Of a stretch of 64,000 bases of DNA, positions 55,391 to 64,000 are shown in pieces. The translations under genes were made by a program, and so were the position numbers. Source of the stretch: Bromus sterilis. Its lineage: Eukaryota > Streptophyta > Magnoliopsida > Poales > Poaceae. The stretch lies in the NCBI GenBank assembly GCA_950022295.1, contig OX465598.1:183515501-183579500 (forward strand), read 5' to 3'. The notes under the pieces are model-generated. The model was not told the origin of the DNA. It did no database searches and worked only from the letters and a program-made list of their open reading frames with translations. The stretch's first letter is position 1; each line of letters begins with the position of its first letter.

Positions 55391-57031
55391 TGATACGTCC
55401 AAAACGTATCTATAATTTCTGCTTGCTCCATGCCTCTTTTGTGTGATATTGCTATGATATTGATGAACTTCCATACACTTTTGATCATATTTGGACTAAC
55501 CTATTAACTCAGTGCACCCCAGTGCCAGTTCCTGTTTTCTGCTGTTTTTCTATTTCAGGTTTCCCCCTTATTAAAAGTACCAGAAAAATTCCGGGAAAAA
55601 TATAGGAAAAATCAGCGTACCGGAAGGTTCACGAAGAGCCCGGGAGGGACCAGAGGGGAGCCAGGTGGCCCAAGCGGCCAGAGGGCGCGGGCCTCGCCGC
55701 GCCAGGGGGCGCCTAGAGCCTCTGGCCCACCTCTGGCTGCCCCGTTTCGCCTATTTATTCCCCGTGACGAGAAACCCTCGGGGACGGAACCCTTTTTCGC
55801 GATCTCTCCTTTGTTCCGCCGCCGCCACCCTTCCAAGATCGGGAGCACCAGAAGACCTCTTCCCGGCACCCTGCCGGAGGGAGGAATCACCTCCGGGAGC
55901 TTCTCCACCACCATGGGTGCTTCCCGGATGAACCGTGAGTAGTCCACCTTGGACCATGGGTCCATGATCAGTAGCTATGTGATGTTCTCCTCCCCTCTTT
56001 GTTCTTCATGGATTAGACCCCGTGAGCTTCCCTACATGATCGAGGCACATATGTAATCTTTTTGCTGTTGCTATGCTGAGTTTGCTGGGATCCGATGGAT
56101 TATGAGATTATGTTAATATTGTGATTAAGTTATATATTTGATTCTCTTCTTTTATATTTATCTTGCATGTTCTCCGTTGCTGTTTATTGCTTTGGCCAAG
56201 TAGTAGGTAGTGACTCCAAGAGGGAGAGTTATGCATGATTGTGGGTTCATGCCCCCCGATGACTAGCTTGAGTGAGAGAAACATGAGTTAGGGATGTGCT
56301 GTTGCCACAAGGGGGAAAACAACGGTGCTTGTACTTGCGGGTGCAAGGATTGTTTACTTTACGCAAAGTTCTTTAATGTAGTTGTCCGTTTCTTTGAGTT
56401 TACACTTTGGGTGGGATTCGCAACTTAATACCAGCGAGATGTTCTGGATAGATATCTCAAGGTGGATGATTAGTGGGTAGATGCAGATGGATTTTGTTCT
56501 ACTTGTCTTGGCGTACCGCCCGTGCTTTTGAGCCTCTTCCTTTCTGTTTTGCATAATTAGTATTGGTTTGCGCACATAATCCTGTCAATTGCCTAGCTGT
56601 AATTTGTTTACCTCGCATGGCTATTTTATCGTCTTTTGGGAGAGAGACATCACTAGTGAACATCATGGGATCCCGGTCCATACTTCCACCACTGTTTACA
56701 CTATCAATTTACTTTCAGTATTTACTTTTCCGCAACTATCACTATCATTATTATCCCGTGCGTTTTATCCTTTGTGAACAACAAGCCGGAGGAATTGACA
56801 ACTCCTTTGTACTCGTTGGGAGCAAAGCTATCTGTTGTGTGTGCAGGTCCAGGTGAAGTTAGCAATCCTTAGATTGTCAACGGTGCCAATTGTTCACTTC
56901 ACCACCTACTTGTATCTGTTCTGGACGATACTCAACCTTAGCATATTTGTTAAGGGAAATTTTCCGCTACGCTAGATCTCACCTTCCACTTGGGGTAACC
57001 AACGAGGGACGAGAAGCTATCTCGTGTATCA
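55391..57031 (+). mobile_element. Athila-type solo LTR (1641 bp)
   Basis: It begins TGATACGTCC and ends CGTGTATCA, with an exact TSD CTTGC (55386-55390 and 57032-57036). A GC-rich block (about 55660-55745) precedes TATTTATT (55752-55759), as in the other Athila LTRs, but overall sequence belongs to another family. No internal domain is present. Confidence 0.92.
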
Positions 57032-57036
57032 CTTGC

Positions 57037-57594
57037 AAACGCTCCGCGAGTGACTACTATTAGTCCACTTGATTTGTTTATTCCAAGTGGGTGCATTTCT
57101 AATTAGGCTCGGCGCCTCTAAAAAATAATGCCTAGGTGGAGACACAGTGCACCCCAGATGACGCGCAAGCTCGCGCGTAGGTAAGACCCCGCTGCACAGT
57201 CGGCCAGGCCGGGACTTGCCACAACGCGACTTCACTCCGAATATTTTCCATGCGTGATGCATGAAGAATTGAGCCAATAACAGATGCATTAAGGCTATTT
57301 GCTAAGACCGGCGACATTGATCCTATAAGACCTACAACGACATGGAATTTTCTAGACACCGGTTGTATCCAAGTTCGTGTCGAGGGACACGGGCTTGATT
57401 GGTCTACTGAGGTATTTTCCACTAGCGCAATTCACCAAGGCTCGACCAGTCGACTACCTTGGGACCTTTCAGCCTAGCATCCCTCGAATAAACTACCTTT
57501 TATGGCTAACAACGGACAAATCGCAACAGCGCGACAAGCATAAAGACTGGCGATTATGGATTAGAGTCCCTGCGCGACTCTTCGAGTCCCCCAG
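57037..57594 (+). other. Gypsy-C 3' untranslated region, right part
   Basis: Aligns with 53240-53835 of Gypsy-B. No gene is supported. Confidence 0.7.
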
Positions 57595-57605
57595 GCACTC
57601 GGGGG

Positions 57606-58072
57606 TGTCCCCACGACTCCTACATATGAGGGTACCTGGTGTGCATCAAGACAGAAGGCCCGCCGAGAGCCTCGACAAGCCCACTCGATGCACCAACGTA
57701 GGAGTCCTTGCCGACTATGGAAGCTATGACTTGGCGTCCAAGACAAAATCTAGATTAGGCAACTGTCTCCGTAAACCTAGATGGACTCTTTGCGACCCAT
57801 CATAGTATATAAAGGATGGGAGAGGGGACATCTAGTGCATCCAATCTCATAGCAACACCTCCGGTCCCGAGCAAACTCGCCTCGACCTCCACTGTAATCG
57901 CCTCCATCATAATACAAAAGAGCAGGAAGTAGGGGTTTCACCGATCGAGGGCCCTAAACCTGGGTAAATCCATGTCTCCTGTTAGCCGACGTGTATCGCC
58001 AACCTGCACATCTCCTCTACGATCTAACCCAGGGTTCCTAACCATGGGATTTGCCGAGGTCAATCCTCGTCA
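57606..58072 (+). repeat. 3' LTR of Gypsy-C, first bases deleted
   Basis: Similar to the Gypsy-B LTRs and ends CAATCCTCGTCA. TATATAAA at 57806-57813. The first bases of the LTR and the end of the PPT (together about 15 bases) are missing, so GGCACTCGGGGG runs straight into TGTCCCCACGACTCC. It has an extra segment near 57915-57970 relative to Gypsy-B. Confidence 0.85.
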
Positions 58073-58795
58073 AGAGCCGAGTTAAAGAGTCTCATAAGTC
58101 ATCAACCGATCGCCCTAGAATGCATATGGTTGATTACAATAGTGATAACTCGGACGATGAGGTTGATGTATATACTACTAAGTATTTTTGGTCCTCAAAG
58201 GCCAAACCTTACTCGTGCAATGCTCTTAAGCCGATTCGCAAGAATCGTGATGAGGAGATAAAATTTACTTTTGATATAGCCAAATGTCATAGGATATTTG
58301 ATACTTTGTTGCAAGATAAGATGATTAGAATATCTCACACTTTTCCGCCGTTTGAAGAGCTGAAATGGCATGCTTATTGCAAATATCATAATTCTTTCTC
58401 ACATGGTACTAATGATTGAAATGTTTTCCGGAGACATATAAAATAGGCCATTAATGAAGGACGATTGAGATTTTCTGAGATACAGGTTAACAAGCAACCC
58501 TTCCCGATGAACACCATGGAATGGAAGGAAAGAAGTTTTTAATTTGGCCTGACATAGCCGAGTTAGCTAACAAGAGTAATGTGGTTATTGGTGAGTCTAG
58601 AGAGAAAAGGGATGGCAATAGGAACTCGGGAAGACAAGTGGTGCTCGAGAAGCAACTCGGTGGGAGAGATTTAATGAAAATTACTATCAGAAATCCTGCA
58701 CTCGGGGGGCAACCGCAAGGACATGAGCATACTCGAGCCAACTCGGAAATTAACATATCGCCAGAGCTAGCTGAGAATCAGGAAGTGATGACCCT
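58073..58795 (+). pseudogene. Gypsy-D gag fragment with zinc-binding motif
   Basis: The + frame encodes MHMVDYNSDNSDDEVDVY, KIRKN-type basic stretches and FPPFEELKWHAY. A variant zinc-binding motif CKYHNSFSHGTNDC follows (about 58378-58419), then FRRHIK, a stop, and EGRLRFSEIQVNKQPFP. Open sequence continues from 58521 with further stops. The motif is typical of gag in plant Tat-like Gypsy elements. The fragment is cut by Gypsy-C on the left and Athila-2 on the right, so it is the oldest host layer seen. Confidence 0.75.
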
Positions 58796-59463
58796 CAACG
58801 TAAAGGGATCTGTTGCAGCGTTTTCGATAAGTAAGAGTATCGAACCCAACGAGGAGCAAAAGGTATTGATAGGTGATTTTGGACAAGGAATAGCTGCAAG
58901 CACTGAAAGATAACTTTTTAGGGGTTTTCGATAAAAGCGACAATAAGATAAAAGTAAGCAAAGTAAATAGCGTTGAGGAGCAGCAAGTGGCCCAATCCTT
59001 TTGAGCAAAGGATAAGCTTGGCAACTGAACTTATAAAGACTAAAGCGTTCTTGAGGACACATGGAGAGGTAGTCACGTGTTTTCGCCATACTCCGTATCG
59101 ATAACAAGGCCAGAGGGGGGAGCCGGAAGTGGCCCCAGAGCTCCAGGCGCCCTCCCGGCGCGGCCAGGGGTGGGGCCGAGCTAGGTGGCCGCCTGGGGTC
59201 CCTGTGGCCCCTCTTCGACGAGTCTTCGTTAATCCTTCAGAAAATACCCTCCGTCGATTTTCAGGTAATTTGGAGGTATTCTTCTTCAGCAACTCAGCGT
59301 CCACTTTTTATCGCTGAATCCTGCGTCTGCTGCTTCGGCACCGGAAAGTTGCAAACTGTGTAAAATAAGACAAAACAACATAAGAACATCATTGTAATGT
59401 GAAATATATCAATGAATAAGGATGAATTATGATATAAAATAGTGATGCATTTTGGACGTATCA
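58796..59463 (-). repeat. 3' LTR of Athila-2 with internal deletion (668 bp)
   Basis: On the minus strand it begins TGATACGTCC (59463) and ends GGGTCATCA (58796). Against the Athila-1 LTR it lacks the segment matching about 2461-3288. It jumps at 59106 from CCCCCTCTGGCC to TTGTTATCGATACGG. The TATA region is lost. Confidence 0.9.
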
Positions 59464-59476
59464 ACTCCCCAAGCTT
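59464..59476 (-). other. PPT of Athila-2
   Basis: AAGCTTGGGGAGT on the minus strand, directly before the 3' LTR. Confidence 0.85.
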
Positions 59477-61108
59477 AGACCTCGCTTGTCCCCAAGCGAA
59501 AACTGAGCTCGGTAAACCTGTCCACAAGTTTAGAGAGTTAAGTGTCGATAAATAGAATACGGACAAGAAGCATCATGATTTCTTCACCAAACTCAAACAT
59601 CCTCAACAACAATCTTCAACTCATAAGGCCCTTATGAAAGAGTAATAACAATTATAATCAAGAGTAGGGCTAAGGAAACTCATCAAATCATGGAAAACAT
59701 GTCCTTTGGTCAAGAACAACGAATAGCTTTTACTTTTGCTCTTTCTTTTTATATTTTGATGAGACAATTTGGAACTTTTGAAAGAACAAGCTATTAGTCA
59801 TGAAGTGAAAATGCTAACACAAAGGAAGATGTTTGCTTGGCAAATGCTTTTGCAAACAACTTACTTATCAACAGATAATGTCAACAATGATAAGTCATGG
59901 AAAAACTTTAATGCAACATTATATGGATGAATCCTTATCAACACCAAGTGTCTGTTCCCTTTGGGAAAGGAGGAAGTAGGGAAAACTGACTCAACATAAA
60001 AGTAAAGGAAAGGCCTTGTTAAAGGCAAGCAGGAAAAACTCAAGTGCTATCCTTAAATCAAACAGAATGAAAACAAGTTTTGAGAGGTGCATGATTTGTC
60101 AACGAATGCTAATAGAAAACTCAATTACTTCTCAGGTTGGACAAGTTTCGAGGAATGGCTCCCAAACGGGGATGATCACATCCCCGCAATCTCCTTTTTT
60201 TATCACTGCCAAAGTTTTCTGATTCTCATGAAGAAAGCGTGAAGGAGGGTTTGTTTGTTGTATTATCTTTTGTGAGCTGGGCACACTCATGCCAGTTCCT
60301 CCTCGTATTAGGGGTTTGCAGATTAGACATGCAATCCCGGGATAAAACTTGTCCAACTTAAGAAGATCATGAATTAACTACTACTTCCTCATGAGCTAAA
60401 ACCGGGGCACGAAATAGAAGATTTTGAACATTTAAGGATAACACAAAAATTCTATACTTTAGGAGTGGTAGTGGAATACCACGAATAGGAATGTAATGTG
60501 GACTCATATGGAAGATACTGGTTTCAGGGTATGGATGCATAAGCAGAGTTCCGATTAGTACAGAAGTTTGGCTAGCAAAGGCTTTGAGAGAACAGACAAT
60601 TGATGATGAATTGGATGCAAAGCAATATAAAGCATAAACATTAAAATAAGCATATCACATCAAGTTGTCTTCCTTGTCAACATAACACCACAAGCATAAT
60701 AACAAAGAGGGTTTGGCTATGTCGCTACTTTGAGAAAAACATGCTTGTTGTTATGACCAACGTTATGTTTGCGAAGATTAAATAAAGTTTTCAAAGCCAT
60801 ACCTGATATAAGGTCAATACTCCCCATAAGAATCATCATAAGACCGATTGCGTGAAGAGAATACCAAGTGCAGCGAAGGGATCAATAGACTTCTCATTAA
60901 TATTCCATCATAGGCGAATCCACACTCACGGATACATAATTCTCCAAAAAGGAGTGATAGACCTCAATGCAAACACCTATTTTATAAGATAGCTTCCCTA
61001 GACATGATACGACTCTACTTGACTCTAAAAGACAAAGATAAAGATAAAGATACCGGGCACTCCCCCAAGCTTGGAACAAGCTAAGGGGATGCCATTACCC
61101 AAGGAGAT
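59477..61108 (-). other. Athila-2 non-coding region between extra ORF and PPT
   Basis: AT-rich, with no supported gene on either strand. At 61072-61061 the minus strand holds AAGCTTGGGGGA, a close copy of the PPT. Next to it is a short GATAAA repeat (61030-61050). Confidence 0.7.
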
Positions 61109-61540
61109 TTACTCCTCATTCTTCTGGTTCTTCAGATCTCTGATTATACGTTGAAGGGTTTGGTTTTCAGCTTCTAGCATTTCAACTTGCACTTTCAGTA
61201 CACGGATATCTTCACAGAGTTGGTTGGTGATGCGGTAGGCCTCGGAGATGGTGGAAAGTGTGCGTTGATCTTCAAGTGAAGTGGAAGGTCCTGAAAGGTT
61301 AAGAGAGATATCATATTGAGGTTGGACAGATCCCACCACGATGGGATTGCTTGGACCTCCTTGTTGTTGGGCAGTGATAGTCTTGACTTCCTCTGTCACG
61401 GAGCGCGCCATCTCCGCTTGTCTTGCGGCAGTTTCTTCTCCTGTAGCCCAATCAACGTGCTTCCCTTGATTAAGATCCTTCTGGACTTGACGTAGACGCC
61501 ATCCCAAGAAGTCCTCTCCGCTCGAGCCACAAGAAGACAT
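61109..61540 (-). CDS. Athila extra protein downstream of pol, 143 aa, intact
   Basis: ATG at 61540 to the stop at 61109 is an uninterrupted frame. The protein starts MSSCGSSGEDFLGWRLRQVQ and has a Gln/Ser/Pro-rich middle. It ends with a strong predicted coiled coil (about residues 95-143: EAYRITNQLCEDIRVLKVQV, MLEAENQTLQRIIRDLKN). There is no signal peptide or membrane segment, so it is not a classical envelope protein, although Athila elements are known for an extra ORF at this place. Function is unknown. It stands out as intact beside a pol with stops and a frameshift, but its short length lowers the chance of being hit. Confidence 0.7.
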   Translation of the reverse strand: MSSCGSSGEDFLGWRLRQVQKDLNQGKHVDWATGEETAARQAEMARSVTEEVKTITAQQQGGPSNPIVVGSVQPQYDISLNLSGPSTSLEDQRTLSTISEAYRITNQLCEDIRVLKVQVEMLEAENQTLQRIIRDLKNQKNEE

Positions 61541-61880
61541 CTCTACTACTCAACTTTTAGTCCTGGCAGAAACAACTCGAAAATAAAACACACGAAATCG
61601 CGAGATACGTTGCCGGAACAATCCGGGCAAATATATAGCAAAAATTTCTGCACAAAAAGGAAGGTAACGGGTCAAAGTGGAATCGGAGACGGGCTCCTGG
61701 GTGCCCAGGCGGCCTCCCGGCGCAGCCAGGGGTGGGGCCGTGCCAGGGGGGCGCCTGGGCCCCCTGGAGCTGGTCTCCGGCTCCACTTTGGCCTCAAATT
61801 TTCTATATTTTGCAAAAACTCGTAATATGTAACTTTTATGGTGGTTCGCGATGTTCCCTTACCGTAATACATACCTTTCC
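61541..61880 (-). promoter_or_regulatory. GC-rich block upstream of the Athila-2 extra ORF, resembling the LTR block
   Basis: Minus strand 61800-61680 contains GGCCCCACCCCTGGCTGCGC followed by CGGGAGGCCGCCTGG. This closely matches the GC-rich block of the Athila LTRs (2390-2440; 59200-59140 minus). Downstream are TTTTTGTGCAG, a possible splice acceptor, and GCTATATATTTG (about 61640). It could be a promoter or splice region for the extra ORF; this is inference from similarity. Confidence 0.4.
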
Positions 61881-64000
61881 TTATTCTGTTTCTATTGGTG
61901 TCTGAAACAGGGCTGCAACATGTTCTTCATGAGTTTTTGTGTATACCAAATCCACATCAACATTGACAGGGTCTCCTGCTATGTAATGCTTATGTCTTTT
62001 CCCATTCACCACTTGAGGTTTGGTGCCTTCGAAATTGTTAATCTTGATAACACCCGAGCGGTAGACTTCCTCTATATGAAATGGCACTTCCCACCTGGAA
62101 AGTAGTTTACCTGGAGAAAACCTAAAACGGGATCTAAACAACAAAACTTTATCACCAACATTAAATTCACGTTTCAGGATCCTCCTATCATGCTACTTCT
62201 TTACCTTTTCCTTGAACATTTTAGCGCTCTCGTAAGCTTCACTTCTCCACTCATCTAGAGAAGTCAAGTTCATGAGACGCTTTTCACCAGCTAATTTCGG
62301 GTCAGTATTAAGCTCTCTAATAGCCCAGAAAGCTTTGTGCTCTAATTCTAATGGCAAATGGCAAGCCTTGCCATAGACCATTTTATAGGGAGACATGCCC
62401 ATGGGGTTTTTGTAAGAAGTTCTATACGCCCACAAAGCATCTCCTAACTTATTCGACCAATCTTTTCTATTTCTATTGATTGTCTTCTATAAGATCAACT
62501 TGATCTCTCTATTGGTGAGCTCAACTTGCCCACTAGTTTGAGGGTGGTACGGTGAAGCAATTCTATGATTGACATAGTACTTGGCTAAAGCTTTTCTAAA
62601 AGCTCCATGCGTAAAGTGTGAACCCCCATCAGTCATGAGATACCTGGGTACCCCATACCTTGGAAAAATTACATCCTTGAGAATTTTCAAAGATGTCTTG
62701 TGATCAGCACTTTCAGTGGGGATTGCCTCTACCCACTTGGTTACATAATCAACAACAACTAAAATGTGAGTGTACTTGTGCGAGGAAGGAAAAGGACCCA
62801 TAAAATCAAAACCCCAACAATCAAAAGGCTCAATCACTAGAATCCTTAACACTTATCACATTCCTTCTACTAATATTACCAACTCTCTAACACTTATCAC
62901 AGGACAAAACAGAACTTCTAGCATCCTTAAAGAGAGTAGGCCAATAAAAACCCGATTGAAGAACCTTATGTGCGGTCCTCTCATGTCCTCCATATGGACT
63001 GTTGTGACATTGTTTGAGAATGTCCTTCTGCTCGTGTTCCGGTATGCATCTTCTCACGATCCCATCTGGACCTTCTTTGAAAAGATGTGGGTCATCCCAA
63101 AAGTAATGCCTCAAATCATGAAAGAACTTCTTCCTTTGCTGAAATGTTAGACCTGGAGGCAAGAACTTTGCAACGATAAAGTTAGCATAATCTACAAACC
63201 AAGGATCGGAGAGAGATTGTACTTTTACAACAGCTAGCTGTTCGTCCGGAAAACTTTCGTTGACTGGAATGGGATCATGCGGTATATCTTCCATCCTTGA
63301 AAGATTATCCGCAACCGGATTGTCTGCTCCTTTACTATCGACAATCTGCAAATCAAATTCTTGAAGAAGGAGTACCCATCGGATGAGCCTTGGTTTGACA
63401 TCCTTCTTCCCCATAAGATACTTAATGGCAGCATGGTCAGTATGAATAATAATCTTAGAATCAACAATATACTGCCTAAACTTATCACAAGAAAACACTA
63501 CTGCTAAGAATTCCTTCTCAGTAGTAGCATAATTCTTTTGAGCACTATCAAGGGTTTTGCTAGCATAATATATAACATTCAACTTCTTATCAACCCTCTG
63601 CCATAAAACAACTCCAACAGCAAAATCACTAGCATCACACATAATTTCAAAAGGTAAATTCCAATCAAGTGGTTGTACTATAGGAGCGGTTATTAAAGAT
63701 TTCTTAAGAACTTCGAAGGCTTCCTTACAATCTTCATCATAAAAAAAAGGAACGTCCTTCTGGAGAAGATTAGTGAGGGGTCTCGAAGTCTTAGAAAATT
63801 CTTTAATAAATCTTCTATAGAAACCAACATGACCGAGAAAACTACGAATACCTTTGATGTCCCTTGGGTAGGGCATCCTTTCAATTGCTTCGATCTTTTC
63901 CCTGTCCACCTCAATTCCCCTCTCGGAAATCTTGTGGCCAAGAACAATTCCCTCATTGACCATAAAGTGGCACTTATCCCAGTTAAGCACCAAATTTGTC
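61881..64000 (-). pseudogene. Athila-2 pol: end of reverse transcriptase, RNase H, integrase
   Basis: On the minus strand: reverse transcriptase end (LNWDKCHFMVNEGIVLGHKI, SFLGHVGFYRRFIKEFSK), RNase H (ATTEKEFLAV, IHTDHAAIKYLMGKKD), integrase zinc-binding region (near 62990-62890) and core (FDFMGPFPSSHKYTH, DGGSHFTHGAF, HPQTSGQVELTN). The integrase tail (REFNVGDKVLLFRSRFR, HYIAGDPVNVDVDLV) ends at 61881. A stop near 62887 and a 14-bp local duplication shift the frame. Further stops are at 62489-62487 and 62195-62193. The first part of pol is outside the window. Confidence 0.9.

Larger units (their letters stand above)
54850..58072 (+). mobile_element. Gypsy-C: 3' end of an older relative of Gypsy-B
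   Basis: The 3' untranslated region (54850-55390 and 57037-57594), PPT remnant (57594-57605) and LTR (57606-58072) align with Gypsy-B. It is split by an Athila solo LTR and by Gypsy-A, whose LTR border is 54849. The right flank starts AGAGC at 58073 inside Gypsy-D. No coding part is visible. Confidence 0.85.
58796..64000 (-). mobile_element. Athila-2: Athila-type Gypsy element, 5' part beyond window
   Basis: On the minus strand: pol (64000-61881), GC-rich block, intact extra ORF (61540-61109), non-coding region, PPT (59476-59464) and a shortened 3' LTR (59463-58796). It is the same family as Athila-1 by LTR and protein sequence. The left flank is GGAAG (58791-58795) in Gypsy-D; the other TSD copy lies outside. 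Confidence 0.9.

Overview
The window looks like intergenic DNA from a large grass genome, probably a pooid cereal of the Triticeae or a close relative. I infer this from the retrotransposon types present: Athila-like Gypsy elements whose LTRs begin TGATACGTCC, a SIRE/Maximus-type Copia, Tat-type Gypsy elements with an antisense extra gene, and chromoviruses with LTRs of about 4 kb. I found no host gene, RNA gene or CRISPR array. Almost every base can be assigned to one of twelve LTR retrotransposons or solo LTRs inserted into one another. The names below (Gypsy-A, Athila-1 and so on) are local labels, not database family names.

Layout by nesting. The oldest visible layer is a Gypsy gag remnant, Gypsy-D (58073-58795, +). 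Athila-2 (58796-64000, -, runs off the right end) and Gypsy-C (54850-58072, +, only the 3' part visible) lie in it. Gypsy-C holds an Athila solo LTR (55391-57031) and, from 54849 leftwards, Gypsy-A (-). Gypsy-A holds three further elements: Gypsy-B (35200-54298, +) inside its 5' LTR; a small LTR element, TRIM-1 (20020-32711, +), inside gag/protease; and Copia-1 (18121 to beyond base 1, -) inside its integrase. TRIM-1 contains Chromo-1 (20833-32036, -). Copia-1 contains a solo LTR related to Chromo-1 (12470-16249) and the 3'-truncated Athila-1 (2106-about 8083, +). Gypsy-B contains an inverted solo LTR (41604-45370, -) and a related, 3'-truncated element, Chromo-2 (46749-52286, +). Target-site duplications (TSDs) support seven of these insertions, exact in three and near-exact in three more where both sides can be read.

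Coding content. All gag-pol copies are damaged, but often mildly: Athila-1, Chromo-1 and the Copia-1 gag are largely single reading frames broken by a few stop codons. Gypsy-B keeps gag and protease but has no reverse transcriptase, RNase H or integrase. In their place is a 66-bp tandem array, then a long, intron-bearing, antisense gene of the type known from Tat elements. Gypsy-A has lost its reverse transcriptase core but keeps two RNase H domains. Athila-2 keeps an intact 143-codon ORF between pol and the 3' LTR.

The most interesting signals are: a 1,197-bp tract identical between the otherwise about 5% diverged LTRs of Chromo-1; repeated copies of each element's own polypurine tract (PPT), most strikingly as the core of the 66-bp array in Gypsy-B; a GC-rich LTR promoter-proximal block repeated upstream of the intact Athila-2 ORF; a stop codon shared by two Athila copies; and an inverted pair of about 4-kb LTRs that could fold into a very long hairpin RNA. 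I did not find a clearly new biological system; these are properties of retrotransposons.
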